The notes: generated by a model from the sequence alone, not told the origin. Shown: positions 43,699 through 52,472, numbered from the stretch's first letter. The stretch: 64,000 nucleotides of DNA from an uncultured Microbacterium sp. (GCA_913774665.1 CAJYHN010000012.1:124001-188000); one strand, 5' to 3'. Numbers and translations: made by a program.

Positions 43699-44670
43699 TC
43701 AGTACACGTACTCCATCAGCTCGACGCCCAGCACGCGGAAGGCGTCGTGCGCGCGCAGGCGGTGGGCGATCGAGAGGTCGTCGAAGTTCACGATCAGGGC
43801 GTACGAGATCCCCGCGCGGGGTCCGCCGAGCACACCCGCCTCGGCACGGACGCCGGGGGCGCGCCCGGTCTTGTTGATGAACAGCAGTCCGTGCTGGTCG
43901 TTCTCGTGCGCGAACGGATCGAGGCCGGTGGCGGATGCCACGAGCGAGAGGTCGTGGTTCAGGCTCAGCCACTCGGCGACCTGGGCGCTCACGCCCGGCG
44001 AGACGACGGTGGAGTTCACGAGCCCCGCGAAGACCTGGGCCATCTCGCGGGCCGTCGACAGGGCGAGGTGCGGAGCGTCGTCGGGACCCCTGTCGTCGCG
44101 GAAACGGTCGAGCAGGGCCGTGCGACGAAGGCCCAGCTGCTCGACCCGCGCGCGCACCGACTGCAGGCCCACCCGGTGCAGCAGAGCGTTGACGGCGAGA
44201 GCGTCGCCGGACGACGCGGCGAGCATGGCCACGTCGGCCAGGGGGAGCGCCGGGGCCTTCAGGTGCTGCCAGACCCCGCCGTGGGCGGCGCCGTGCACGG
44301 AGGCGCGGTCGACGATCTCGAGCGGGTCGAGGCGCCCCGATTCGAACGCGGCCGCCGCCTCGATGAGCAGGGGGACGACGCCGAGACCCCCGACGGGCAG
44401 CGTGACGAAGTCGTCGCCGGCGAGCACCTCGGTCGAGCCCCCGTCGAGGTCGTCGATGCGCACCGACACCTTCGCTCCCGACGCGGCGAGCTCGTCGAGC
44501 GAACGCAGGGTCGCCGTGAACGACCGGCGACCGGCCGCCGCGCGACGGGGCAGTCGTCTGGGTCCCTTGCGCCCGGCGCCGCGGAGGGCCGGGGCGTCGC
44601 GTCGAGACGACTCCACCGGCCCGCCGACGGGATCGGGCAGGGCGGGCTCGGGAACCGGGGGCATGCCCAC
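43699..44670 (-). CDS. serine-hydrolase-like protein lacking the active-site Ser and Lys
   Basis: A 323-residue protein with the order of a class A beta-lactamase-fold hydrolase: a beta-strand domain, then the active-site helix, an SDN-like loop and a KTG strand (K267-T268-G269 in FINKTGRAPG). The active-site helix reads LPVGGLGVVPLLIEAA, aligning Gly95 to the nucleophile Ser and Val98 to the general-base Lys of SxxK. The SDN loop reads SGD (154-156). It is therefore probably a binding or regulatory pseudoenzyme. No clear signal peptide is present; residues 20-50 are Arg-rich. AAGGAG precedes the GTG. It follows the M13 peptidase by 42 bp on the same strand. Confidence 0.82.
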   Translation of the reverse strand: MGMPPVPEPALPDPVGGPVESSRRDAPALRGAGRKGPRRLPRRAAAGRRSFTATLRSLDELAASGAKVSVRIDDLDGGSTEVLAGDDFVTLPVGGLGVVPLLIEAAAAFESGRLDPLEIVDRASVHGAAHGGVWQHLKAPALPLADVAMLAASSGDALAVNALLHRVGLQSVRARVEQLGLRRTALLDRFRDDRGPDDAPHLALSTAREMAQVFAGLVNSTVVSPGVSAQVAEWLSLNHDLSLVASATGLDPFAHENDQHGLLFINKTGRAPGVRAEAGVLGGPRAGISYALIVNFDDLSIAHRLRAHDAFRVLGVELMEYVY

Positions 44671-44712
44671 GAGCGTGGCTCCTTCCGCGTCAGGAGAGCA
44701 ACAAACGCGACC

Positions 44713-46692
44713 TCACCAGATGGTGACGCGCTGGTCGGCGTCGAGCCAGAGGGCGTCGCCCTCGGTCACCTCGAACGCGTCGTAGAACGCGTCGATGTTA
44801 CGCACGATCTGGTTGCAACGGAACTCGTTCGGCGAGTGCGGGTCGATCGTCAGCAGGCGGATGGTCTCGGCGTCGCGCCCCTTCTGCTGCCAGATCTGCG
44901 CCCAGCTGAGCAGGAGTCGCTGGATGCCGGTGTACCCGTCGACGACAGGACCATCACCCTCCGTTTCACCCTGCTCCGCCAGGAACAGGCGGTACGCGGC
45001 GATCGCGATGCCCAGTCCTCCGAGGTCGCCGATGTTCTCGCCGATGGTGAGCGCGCCGTTGACGTGGTGCTCCTCGCTCAGCCCCTGGGGCACGAGGGCC
45101 TCGTACTGGGCGATCAGGGCCTTGGTGCGCTCCTCGAACGCCGAGCGGTCGGCATCCGTCCACCAGTCGCGAAGCGACCCGTCGGCGTCGAAGCGGCTGC
45201 CCTGGTCGTCGAAGCCGTGGCCGATCTCGTGACCGATGACCGCTCCGATGCCGCCGTAGTTGGCGGCGGCGTCGCGATCGGCGTCGAAGAAGGGGTACTG
45301 CAGGATCGCCGCCGGGAACACGATCTCGTTCATGAGCGGGTTGTAGTACGCGTTGACCGTCTGCGGCGTCATGTACCACTCGTCGCGGTCGATCGGCTGG
45401 CCGACCTTGGCGAGCTGGCGGTCGTGCTCCCACACGTGGGCGCGGCGGACGTTGCCGACGAGGTCGTCGGCGACGATCTCGAGGTCGGAGTAGTCCTTCC
45501 ACCGCACCGGATAGCCGATCTTCGGCACGAAGGTGTCGAGCTTGGCGAGGGCGCGCTCGCGCGTCTCGTCGGTCATCCACGACAGGCCCTGGATCGAGCG
45601 CCGGTACGCCTCGATGAGGTTCGCGACGAGACCGTCCATAGCGTCCTTGGCCGCGGGCTGGAAGTGGCGCTCGACGTACACCTTGCCGATCGCTTCGCCC
45701 AGGGCCGCCTCGACGAGGCTGACGCCGCGCTTCCAGCGCTCGCGGTTCACCGGCACGCCGGTGAGCTGAGTGCCGTAGAAGGCGAAGTTCTCGGTGACGA
45801 AAGCCTCGGAGAGGAACGCCGCCGCGGCGTGAACGATCTTGAAGCGCAACCACGCCTTCCAGTCGTCGAGGCGCTCCTCGACGAGCAGGGCGCCGAGCGA
45901 CTCGACGAAGCTCGGCTGATAGACGACGACCTCGGCGAGCGCGTCCTCGTGTCCGGGGGCGACCCCCGCACGCCACGGCTCGAGGTCGACCCCGGCGAGG
46001 GCGACGGTGTCGTCCCACGACTTCAGGTTGTACGTCTTGACCGAGTCGCGGCTGTCTTCGCGCGTCCAATGGTGCGCGGCGATGTCGGTCTCGAGGGCGA
46101 AGGTGCGGTCAGCGGATGCCGTGGCCTCGGCGAGCCCGGCGAGCTCGAGGATGCGCTCGATGTGCGCGCGGTACGCCGCGCGGGTATCGGCGAAGTTGTC
46201 GAGACGGTAGTAGCTCTCGTCGGGCAGCGAGATGCCGCCCTGGTAGACGACCGGCACGTAACGCGTCGGGTCGCCCGGGTCGGGCTCGACGAAGAGCGTC
46301 AGCAGGCCACTGATCCCGTCGCGCTCGAGCTCGCCGATGAGCCGGAGGAGCGAGGGGATGTCGGAGACGCCGTCGACGCGCTCGAGCTGCGGGGCGAGAG
46401 GCTCGCTACCGGCGGCTTCGATGCGGTCGGTGTCCATGAAGCTCGCGAACAGGTCGCCGATCTTGCGGGCTTCGCTGCCCGGCTCGGCGTCCTGCGACTC
46501 CTGGACGATGGTGCGCACGTCCGCCTCGGCCTGCTCGGCGATGAGGTGGAAAGAGCCCCAACGAGCCTTGTCGTCGGGGATCTCGGTGCGATCGAGCCAG
46601 CTGCCGTTCACGTGGCGGAACAGGTCGTCCTGCGGGCGGATCTCGTCGCTGAGCTCGTCGAGCGCGAGACCGGAGCGGGGGGTGTCGGTCAT
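44713..46692 (-). CDS. M13 family zinc metallopeptidase (neprilysin/PepO-like)
   Basis: A 659-residue peptidase that would cleave short peptides. The zinc motif HExxH is present as GHEIGHGFDDQGSRFD, the third ligand region as GENIGDLGGLGIA, and the family NAYYNP(L)MNEIVFPAAILQ as the substrate-binding strand. The C-terminus VRNIDAFYDAF and ALWLDADQRVTIW is typical. No signal peptide or membrane anchor is seen, so it is cytosolic like PepO of Gram-positives. The start is the second in-frame Met; the upstream MCGTYPVS extension is unlikely. Confidence 0.93.
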   Translation of the reverse strand: MTDTPRSGLALDELSDEIRPQDDLFRHVNGSWLDRTEIPDDKARWGSFHLIAEQAEADVRTIVQESQDAEPGSEARKIGDLFASFMDTDRIEAAGSEPLAPQLERVDGVSDIPSLLRLIGELERDGISGLLTLFVEPDPGDPTRYVPVVYQGGISLPDESYYRLDNFADTRAAYRAHIERILELAGLAEATASADRTFALETDIAAHHWTREDSRDSVKTYNLKSWDDTVALAGVDLEPWRAGVAPGHEDALAEVVVYQPSFVESLGALLVEERLDDWKAWLRFKIVHAAAAFLSEAFVTENFAFYGTQLTGVPVNRERWKRGVSLVEAALGEAIGKVYVERHFQPAAKDAMDGLVANLIEAYRRSIQGLSWMTDETRERALAKLDTFVPKIGYPVRWKDYSDLEIVADDLVGNVRRAHVWEHDRQLAKVGQPIDRDEWYMTPQTVNAYYNPLMNEIVFPAAILQYPFFDADRDAAANYGGIGAVIGHEIGHGFDDQGSRFDADGSLRDWWTDADRSAFEERTKALIAQYEALVPQGLSEEHHVNGALTIGENIGDLGGLGIAIAAYRLFLAEQGETEGDGPVVDGYTGIQRLLLSWAQIWQQKGRDAETIRLLTIDPHSPNEFRCNQIVRNIDAFYDAFEVTEGDALWLDADQRVTIW

Positions 46693-46783
46693 GGAGACAG
46701 GATAAGTGCCACACATCCATGGGGGCTCGGAACGGCCCTCCGCGCCGCGGGTGCGCCGCCGCGGCGGGGTCGGGACCCCGCCC

Positions 46784-46789
46784 TAGGCT
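46784..46789 (+). promoter_or_regulatory. -10 box of the MATE gene, leaderless type
   Basis: TAGGCT ends 6 nt before the GTG at 46796. Confidence 0.55.
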
Positions 46790-46795
46790 CGGACC

Positions 46796-48130
46796 GTGAC
46801 CACCCATCCGCCCGAGACGCTGAACCGCTCGATCCTGCGGCTCGCGCTGCCGGCCCTGGGCGCGCTCATCGCGGAACCGCTCTTTCTCATCGTCGACGCG
46901 GCGATGGTGGGCCACCTCGGTGTCGCTCCCCTCGCCGGGCTGGGCATCGCGGGGGCCGTCCTGCAGACGATCGTCGGGCTCATGGTGTTCCTCGCCTACT
47001 CGACCACGCCCGCGGTGGCCCGACGTCACGGCGCAGGCGAGGACGGCCGTGCCGTGCGCGTCGGGATCGACGGCATGTGGCTGGCCCTGTGCCTGGGCGC
47101 GCTGCTGGCTGCGGCCGGTTCGCTCGTCACGCCCGCCGTCGTCGATCTGTTCGGCGCCGCCCCCGAGGTCGCCGAGAACGCGCGCACCTACCTCGCGATC
47201 TCGATGTGGGGGCTGCCGGCCATGCTCGTGATCTTCGCCGCCACCGGGCTCCTGCGCGGGATGCAGAACACGGTCACCCCACTCTGGATCGCCGGCCTCG
47301 GCTTCGGCGCGAACGCGCTCCTCAACGCCCTCTTCATCTACGGCTTCGGGTGGGGGATCGCCGGGTCCGCGATCGGCACCGTCGTCGCGCAGTGGGGCAT
47401 GGTCGGCGCCTACGTGCTCGTCGCGCGGCGACTGGCCCGGGTGCACACCGCTCCTCCCGGTTTCGCGCGAGAGGCCCTCGGCGCCACGGCGCGCTCGGGC
47501 GGGTGGCTGTTCCTGCGGACGCTCAGCCTGCGCGCCGCGTTCCTGGCCACGGTCGCCGTCGCCACGGGCCTCGGCTCGGCGGAGCTGGCCGGCTGGCAGA
47601 TCGCGTTCACGATCTTCTCGACCGCCGCGTTCGCGCTCGACGCCCTCGCGATCGCCGCTCAAGCGCTGATCGGTCGCGCTCTGGGCGCCGCCGACACCGT
47701 GACCGTGGGGCGGGTGCTCACCCGCACGAGCGCATGGGGCATCTGGTTCGGCGTGGCGGTGGGGGCGGTGCTGGCGGCCACCTCGGGCGTCATCGGCGTG
47801 ATCTTCACGGGCGATGACGAGATCGCCGCGCTCATTCAGCCCGCGTTGCTCGTGCTCGCGATCGCCCAACCGCTGGCGGGGTTCGTGTTCGTGCTCGACG
47901 GCGTCCTGATCGGGGCCGGCGACGCGCGCTATCTCGCTCTCGCCGGGCTGCTGAACCTTGTGCCGTACGGCCCGGCGCTGGTCCTCGTGGCGCTGTTCGC
48001 GGGCGGCGGCGCCGTCGGCCTGGCGTGGCTTTCGGCGGCGTTCTTCGGGGTGTACATGGTGGCGCGGGCGCTCACGCTCGGCCTGCGGGTGCGCGGCCGG
48101 TCGTGGATGAGCGCGGGCGACACCGCCTGA
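46796..48130 (+). CDS. MATE family efflux transporter
   Basis: A 444-residue protein with about twelve membrane segments, in the DinF-like branch of the MATE family, which expels drugs or organic cations with a sodium or proton gradient. Markers are ILRLALPALGALIAEPLFLIVDAAMVGHLG at the start, a second-half repetition near SGGWLFLRTLSLRAAFLATVAVATGLGSAELAGWQIAF, and ALDALAIAAQALIGRALGAAD. It is a solo gene facing TrmH, with a hairpin between the two. Confidence 0.92.
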   Translation: MTTHPPETLNRSILRLALPALGALIAEPLFLIVDAAMVGHLGVAPLAGLGIAGAVLQTIVGLMVFLAYSTTPAVARRHGAGEDGRAVRVGIDGMWLALCLGALLAAAGSLVTPAVVDLFGAAPEVAENARTYLAISMWGLPAMLVIFAATGLLRGMQNTVTPLWIAGLGFGANALLNALFIYGFGWGIAGSAIGTVVAQWGMVGAYVLVARRLARVHTAPPGFAREALGATARSGGWLFLRTLSLRAAFLATVAVATGLGSAELAGWQIAFTIFSTAAFALDALAIAAQALIGRALGAADTVTVGRVLTRTSAWGIWFGVAVGAVLAATSGVIGVIFTGDDEIAALIQPALLVLAIAQPLAGFVFVLDGVLIGAGDARYLALAGLLNLVPYGPALVLVALFAGGGAVGLAWLSAAFFGVYMVARALTLGLRVRGRSWMSAGDTA

Positions 48131-48139
48131 CCCGGAAGC

Positions 48140-48170
48140 GCGGGTGCGCGTGAACCGCGCGGACACCCGC
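48140..48170. terminator. hairpin between converging MATE and trmH-like genes
   Basis: Stem GCGGGTG (48140-48146) with CACCCGC (48164-48170) and an inner CGCG/CGCG pair around TGAAC. Confidence 0.5.
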
Positions 48171-48190
48171 CCGGCGCGGATCGGCGCCGG

Positions 48191-48889
48191 TCACGCCCAG
48201 CGACGGCACCACTCGTACATGATCACGGCGGCGGCAGACGCGGCGTTGATCGAACGGGTCGATCCGTACTGCGTGATCTCGACGACCCCCGTAGCCGCTC
48301 CGATCGCCTCGGGGGACAGCCCCGGCCCCTCCTGTCCGAAGAGCAGGACGCAGGCCTCGGGAAGATCGGCGCGATCGACGGGCACCGACCCCTCGACGTT
48401 GTCCACCGCGATCACCGGCAGCCCCGCCTCGCGCGCCCAGGCCGCGAAGGCGGCGACGTCTTCGTGGTGGCGCACGTGCTGGTACCGGTCGGTGACCATG
48501 GCGCCGCGACGGTTCCAGCGGCGCTTGCCGACGATGTGCACCTCGGCCGCGAGGAAGGCGTTGGCGCTGCGCACGATGGACCCGATGTTGAGGTCGTGCT
48601 GCCAGTTCTCGATCGCGACGTGGAACGGATGCCGCTTCTCGTCGAGGTCGGCGACGATCGCGTCCATGCTCCAGTAGCGGTACCCGTCGACCACGTTGCG
48701 GGTGTCGCCGTTCTCGAGCAGATCGCGGTCGTAGCGGGGGTCGTCGGGCCAGGCGTCCGCGCCCCCGGGCCAGGGACCCACGCCGTGCGTCGAGGTCGCT
48801 TCCTGCGGCGACGCCGAGTCGTCGGCTTCCGTCGAGCGAGGCTCGGCGGCGTCGCCCTGCGACGGCGGGGGGTTCTCGGCATCCGTCAC
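48191..48889 (-). CDS. TrmH/SpoU family RNA 2'-O-methyltransferase
   Basis: A 232-residue SAM-dependent RNA methyltransferase. The knotted SPOUT domain shows WQHDLNIGSIVRSANAFLAAEVHIVGKRRWNRRG (motif 1), LLFGQEGPGLSPEAI (motif 2) and ITQYGSTRSINAASAAAVIMYEW (motif 3). The first 60 residues are a disordered Pro/Ala/Asp extension. The target RNA, tRNA or 23S rRNA, cannot be decided. Confidence 0.92.
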   Translation of the reverse strand: MTDAENPPPSQGDAAEPRSTEADDSASPQEATSTHGVGPWPGGADAWPDDPRYDRDLLENGDTRNVVDGYRYWSMDAIVADLDEKRHPFHVAIENWQHDLNIGSIVRSANAFLAAEVHIVGKRRWNRRGAMVTDRYQHVRHHEDVAAFAAWAREAGLPVIAVDNVEGSVPVDRADLPEACVLLFGQEGPGLSPEAIGAATGVVEITQYGSTRSINAASAAAVIMYEWCRRWA

Positions 48890-48978
48890 CGCTTCAGGCT
48901 ACCCGCGGTGCGGTGGCGACCTCGTCTCGACGGCGCTCAGCGGTCGGGGCGAGCCCCGCGCTCGGCGACCGCCGGCAC

Positions 48979-48996
48979 TTTTCGGCCTCCCGAAAT
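48979..48996. promoter_or_regulatory. mntH operator 1
   Basis: Dyad with TTTTCGG and CCGAAAT arms, centred about 25 bp before the mntH start. It pairs with operator 2 as arms of one larger inverted repeat (48979-48995 with 49007-49023, 16 of 17 positions). Confidence 0.7.
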
Positions 48997-49001
48997 ATTG
49001 C

Positions 49002-49007
49002 TACGGT
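49002..49007 (+). promoter_or_regulatory. -10 box of mntH, leaderless type
   Basis: TACGGT lies between the two operator dyads and ends 6 nt before the ATG at 49014. Confidence 0.5.
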
Positions 49008-49022
49008 TTCGGGATGCCGAAA
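49007..49022. promoter_or_regulatory. mntH operator 2, overlapping the start codon
   Basis: TTTCGGGATGCCGAAA, a near-perfect dyad whose centre contains the mntH ATG. Bound repressor would cover the transcription start and the start codon. Confidence 0.7.
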
Positions 49023-50357
49023 ACAGCGGATGCCGTGCCCCGCCGCCGCGCGCCGCGGCGCGCTCTCTGGCTGCTCGGCCCCGCCATGGTCGCCGGTGTG
49101 GCGTATCTAGACCCGGGGAACGTCGCGAGCAACATGACCGCGGGCGCGACGTTCGGCTACCTGCTCGTGTGGGTCGTGGTGCTCGGCAACGTCATGGCGT
49201 GGCTCATCCAGTACCTCTCGGCGAAGCTCGGCATCGTCACGGGGGAGAGCCTCCCCCAGGTGCTCGGCCGTCGGCTCCGTCGGCCGTGGGCGCGACGCGC
49301 CTACTGGGTGCAGGCGGAGCTCGTCGCGATGGCCACCGACGTGGCCGAGGTCATCGGCGGTGCCGTCGCGCTGCATCTGCTGTTCGGCATCCCCCTGGTG
49401 TGGGGCGGGGCGATCACGGGCGTCATCTCGATGGGCCTGCTGCTCGTGCAGACGCGGCGCGGGGCGCGAGCCTTCGAGACGGTGCTGATCGGCCTGCTGC
49501 TCGTGATCGCCGTCGGCTTCACCTTCGGGCTGTTCCTCGCGCCGCCCGAGCCCGCCGGAGCGGTCGCCGGTCTCGTGCCGAGGTTCGAGGGCAGCACCTC
49601 GGTGCTGTTGGCGGCCTCGATCCTCGGAGCGACGATCATGCCGCACGCGATCTACGCGCACTCCGCTCTCGCCCGCGACCGTTTCGCTCCCGGCGGCGAC
49701 CCGGCCGAATCCTCGGGCGGCATCTCCGCGCCTCCGGACGACGCTCCGTCGTCGGCGACGGCCCAGAGCCGCGCCGCGATCCTCGCGCGAGCCCGGGGCA
49801 TCTCGACCCCGCGCCTACTGCGCGCGACGCGCTGGGACGTCACGATCGCCCTCGCCGTCGCCGGCACCGTGAACCTGGCGATCCTCCTGCTCGCCGCGGC
49901 GAACCTCGCCGGCGTCGACGGCACCGACAGCCTGGAGGGCGCCTACGCGGCCCTGCGCGACGGACTGGGCCCGCTCGTCGCCACCCTGTTCGCGGTGGGA
50001 TTGCTCACGAGCGGTCTCGCCTCGACGTCCGTGGGCGCCTACGCGGGCGCCGAGATCATGCAGGGGCTGCTGCACGCGCGCGTCCCCCTGCTCGCCCGCC
50101 GCCTCGTGACCCTCGTGCCGGCGCTGGTCATCCTCGGACTCGGCGCCGACCCCACCGTGGCCCTCGTCCTCAGTCAGGTCGTCCTGTCGTTCGGCATCCC
50201 CTTCGCTCTCGTCCCGCTCGTGGCCCTCACCCGTCGAGCCGACGTGCTCGGCGAGTACCGCAACCGCGGGCTGACCACGGCGGCCGGGGTGCTGGCATCC
50301 GTCTTCCTCATCGCTCTGAACGCCCTGCTCCTGTGGCTGGTCTTCAGCGGCGGATAG
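49014..50357 (+). CDS. mntH: Nramp family manganese/divalent metal transporter
   Basis: Proton-coupled importer of Mn2+ and Fe2+, 447 residues with about eleven membrane segments. The metal-binding motif DPGN is at 33-36 (GVAYLDPGNVASN) and the second motif is GATIMPHAIYAHSAL. A long cytosolic loop (GGDPAESSGGISAPPDDAPSSATAQS) separates helices 6 and 7, unusually Ser/Pro-rich for the family. The start lies inside an operator and has no leader. mntR begins 9 bp after the stop, making an obvious metal-regulated pair. Confidence 0.95.
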   Translation: MPKTADAVPRRRAPRRALWLLGPAMVAGVAYLDPGNVASNMTAGATFGYLLVWVVVLGNVMAWLIQYLSAKLGIVTGESLPQVLGRRLRRPWARRAYWVQAELVAMATDVAEVIGGAVALHLLFGIPLVWGGAITGVISMGLLLVQTRRGARAFETVLIGLLLVIAVGFTFGLFLAPPEPAGAVAGLVPRFEGSTSVLLAASILGATIMPHAIYAHSALARDRFAPGGDPAESSGGISAPPDDAPSSATAQSRAAILARARGISTPRLLRATRWDVTIALAVAGTVNLAILLLAAANLAGVDGTDSLEGAYAALRDGLGPLVATLFAVGLLTSGLASTSVGAYAGAEIMQGLLHARVPLLARRLVTLVPALVILGLGADPTVALVLSQVVLSFGIPFALVPLVALTRRADVLGEYRNRGLTTAAGVLASVFLIALNALLLWLVFSGG

Positions 50358-50360
50358 GCT
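50355..50360 (+). promoter_or_regulatory. -10 box of mntR, leaderless type
   Basis: TAGGCT, overlapping the mntH stop codon, ends 6 nt before the GTG of mntR. It suggests that mntR also has its own promoter. Confidence 0.5.
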
Positions 50361-50366
50361 GAGGGA

Positions 50367-51017
50367 GTGGAATCGCCCGTGGCCGACGACTATCTCAAGG
50401 CGATCTACCACCACACCGAGTGGCAGGACGATCCGATCACGCCCTCCCAGCTCGCCGCGGTGCTGAGCCTCGCCCCCTCGAGCGTGACCGAGATGGTCAA
50501 GAAGCTCGCCGCGCAAGGGCTCGTCACGCACCGGCCCTACGGACCGGTGTCGCTGACGACCGCGGGCGGGCGACGAGCGGCGGGCGTCATCCGTCGCCAC
50601 CGTCTCATCGAGACCTGGCTCGTCCGCGAATTCGGCTACTCGTGGGACGAGGTGCACGACGAAGCCGACGTCCTCGAGCACTCCCTCAGCGACCGCCTGC
50701 TCGAGGGGATCGACGAGCGGCTCGGACGCCCGCGTTTCGATCCCCACGGAGATGCGATCCCGGATGCCGACGGCTCGGTGCACCGAGAACCCTTCGTGCT
50801 CCTCGCCGAGGCTCCGGCCGGGCACTCCGGCCGGGTCCTGCGCGTCAGCGACCGCGATCCGGAGCTGCTGAGAGCCCTCGTGGACAACGGCATCGACGTG
50901 GGGCACGAACTCGAGGTGCTCAGCGACGACGTCGTGCGCGCCGACGGCGTCGAGGTGTCGCTGCCCGCGGGGGCGGCAAGCTCGGTCTGGCTGACTCGCG
51001 TCACCGGGGCGAGCTGA
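50367..51017 (+). CDS. mntR: DtxR family manganese-dependent regulator
   Basis: A 216-residue metal-dependent repressor. The N-terminal winged HTH is DYLKAIYHHTEWQDDPITPSQLAAVLSLAPSSVTEMVKKLAAQGLV, followed by the dimerisation helices with HRLIETWLVREFGYSWDEVHDEADVLEH, which supply metal ligands (Cys, Asp, Glu, His positions), and a C-terminal FeoA/SH3-like domain (SGRVLRVSDRDPELLRALVDNGIDVGHELEV). It lies directly behind mntH and would repress it under high manganese through the double operator. Confidence 0.93.
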   Translation: MESPVADDYLKAIYHHTEWQDDPITPSQLAAVLSLAPSSVTEMVKKLAAQGLVTHRPYGPVSLTTAGGRRAAGVIRRHRLIETWLVREFGYSWDEVHDEADVLEHSLSDRLLEGIDERLGRPRFDPHGDAIPDADGSVHREPFVLLAEAPAGHSGRVLRVSDRDPELLRALVDNGIDVGHELEVLSDDVVRADGVEVSLPAGAASSVWLTRVTGAS

Positions 51018-51051
51018 GCCCTCCCCCGAGATCGCGCGCGACAACCCGGAT

Positions 51052-51999
51052 TCAGGATGCCGCGCGTCGAGCCCGATCGAACGGCCACCGCACGTGAGTC
51101 GCCGTCTCGCACGCGCGCCAGAGATCGGCGCCGAGCTCTCCGCCGCGCGTCCGACGAGCGGGCGTCGCCACCCGCGGCGCACCCCGCGCCACCAGCGCCG
51201 GACCGTACATCGAGCCGCCCTCGGCGAAGGGGTCGACGAGGGCGCGGACGAGCGCCCACGCCCCCTGCTCCTTCGACTGCGTGATCGGAGCCTGCAGATT
51301 GTCGAGGAAACGGGTGAGACGGCTCGGCTCGTTGACACCGCGCACTCCGCGGGTACGGCCGCTCGTCGAGTACCCGGGGTGCGCGACGAGGCTCTCGACC
51401 GGGACGCCGTGGGCCATCAGACGCTTCTGCGCCTCGAGCGCCAGAGCGGTCGTGGCCGCCTTCGACTGCACGTAGGCGCGCCACGGCGAATAGCCCTCAC
51501 GCAGTTCGGGGTCGGTGGGGACGTGCCGCCACAGCGAGGTCGACATGCTGCCGACCCACACCATGCGCCCGCGCGCGGCGGCGAGGGGCTTGAGCAGCTC
51601 GCCAGCGAGCGCGAAGTGCCCGAGCACGTTGGTCGCGAAGACCAGCTCGTGGCCGCCGGCGGTCTCGCGCTCCTTTGGCGGGTGGACGATCCCCGCGTTC
51701 AGCAGCAGACCGTCGAGGCGCCCGCGCGCGCGGGCCGTGGCGGCGGCGGCACGCACCGATCCCATGTTGCTGGTGTCGAGCAGCAGCGTCTCGATGCTGG
51801 CATCCGGAATCGATCGCCTGATCGCGGCCTTGGCCGCGGACATCTTGTTGGGGTTGCGCCCCGTCAGCAGCACGTGGGCTCCGGCGCCGGCGAGCTGCTC
51901 GCACGCGAAGAAGCCGAGTCCGCGCGTGGCGCCCGTAACCAGATAGGACCGCCCGGAGAGGTTCGGGAGGTTCTCGGGGTCCCATTCGGTTCGCGTCAC
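51052..51999 (-). CDS. short-chain dehydrogenase/reductase (retinol-dehydrogenase-like)
   Basis: A 315-residue SDR. The cofactor site is SYLVTGATRGLG near 18-29, LLLNAG near 97-102, the catalytic Ser in MVWVGSMS and Tyr/Lys in WRAYVQSKAAT. The C-terminal half is longer than in classical SDRs, with EGGSMYGPAL typical of the WW-domain-oxidoreductase/retinol-dehydrogenase branch. The start GTG lies 6 nt after a TAGGGT box. Its role is unknown. Confidence 0.87.
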   Translation of the reverse strand: MTRTEWDPENLPNLSGRSYLVTGATRGLGFFACEQLAGAGAHVLLTGRNPNKMSAAKAAIRRSIPDASIETLLLDTSNMGSVRAAAATARARGRLDGLLLNAGIVHPPKERETAGGHELVFATNVLGHFALAGELLKPLAAARGRMVWVGSMSTSLWRHVPTDPELREGYSPWRAYVQSKAATTALALEAQKRLMAHGVPVESLVAHPGYSTSGRTRGVRGVNEPSRLTRFLDNLQAPITQSKEQGAWALVRALVDPFAEGGSMYGPALVARGAPRVATPARRTRGGELGADLWRACETATHVRWPFDRARRAAS

Positions 52000-52005
52000 C
52001 CTTCG

Positions 52006-52011
52006 ACCCTA
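52006..52011 (-). promoter_or_regulatory. -10 box of the 51999 SDR gene, leaderless type
   Basis: TAGGGT on the minus strand, 6 nt before the GTG. Confidence 0.5.
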
Positions 52012-52190
52012 ACGAGATCGGGCCCGTCCGTCACGGGTGCATTCCGCTGACGGAATACCGCCCGGAGAAAAGTTTTTCGCGACTCGCGTGACGAATCCCG
52101 CTCGGGGTACGTCTCCCTTGTGAGCGACCCGCTCCGTCGCGACGAGAACCTCCCGCCGCCGACGCCGACACGACAAGAAGGAGTCAGATC

Positions 52191-52361
52191 ATGGGTCTCG
52201 ACGACAAGATCAAGAACGCCGCTCAGGACATCGTGGGCAAGGCGAAGGAAGCGATCGGCAACGCGACCGACAACGACAAGCTCGCCGCCGAGGGCAAGGC
52301 CGACCAGGTCGAGGCCGACGCGAAGAAGGCCGGCGAGAACGTGAAGGACACCTTCAAGTAA
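52191..52361 (+). CDS. CsbD family stress protein
   Basis: A 56-residue hydrophilic protein, MGLDDKIKNAAQDIVGKAKE, continuing AIGNATDNDKLAAEGKADQVEADAKK. This is the CsbD pattern (DKxxNxxxxxxGKxKExxGxxTxxxxLxAEGKxDQ) of small helical proteins induced by general stress. AAGGAG precedes the ATG by 8 bp. A stable hairpin follows the stop, so it is a monocistronic unit. Biochemical function is unknown. Confidence 0.93.
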   Translation: MGLDDKIKNAAQDIVGKAKEAIGNATDNDKLAAEGKADQVEADAKKAGENVKDTFK

Positions 52362-52376
52362 GTCGGATTCCGCGGA

Positions 52377-52409
52377 CGGGCGGGCCACGACTCCGGTCGG
52401 GCCCGCCCG
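52377..52409 (+). terminator. terminator of the CsbD gene
   Basis: Perfect 10-bp stem (CGGGCGGGCC and GGCCCGCCCG) with a 13-nt loop, 16 bp after the stop. Confidence 0.65.
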
Positions 52410-52459
52410 CGCTCGTTCACGGGAAGACCACCCCCTGGGAGCGTGTCGGTGGCCGGGGC

Positions 52460-52465
52460 TAGGCT
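52460..52465 (+). promoter_or_regulatory. -10 box of the HAD gene, leaderless type
   Basis: TAGGCT ends 7 nt before the ATG at 52473. Confidence 0.55.
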
Positions 52466-52472
52466 GGGCCTC

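Noticed and set aside
43330..47817. 1495-codon plus-strand frame opposite the serine-hydrolase-like and M13 genes
   Set aside because: No recognisable domain, and it crosses several well-supported genes on the other strand and the MATE gene in another frame.
52069..52110. Alternative-sigma (GTTT/GGGTAC) promoter for the CsbD gene
   Set aside because: Both boxes can be found, but the spacing is nearly 30 bp instead of about 15, so the match is not convincing.
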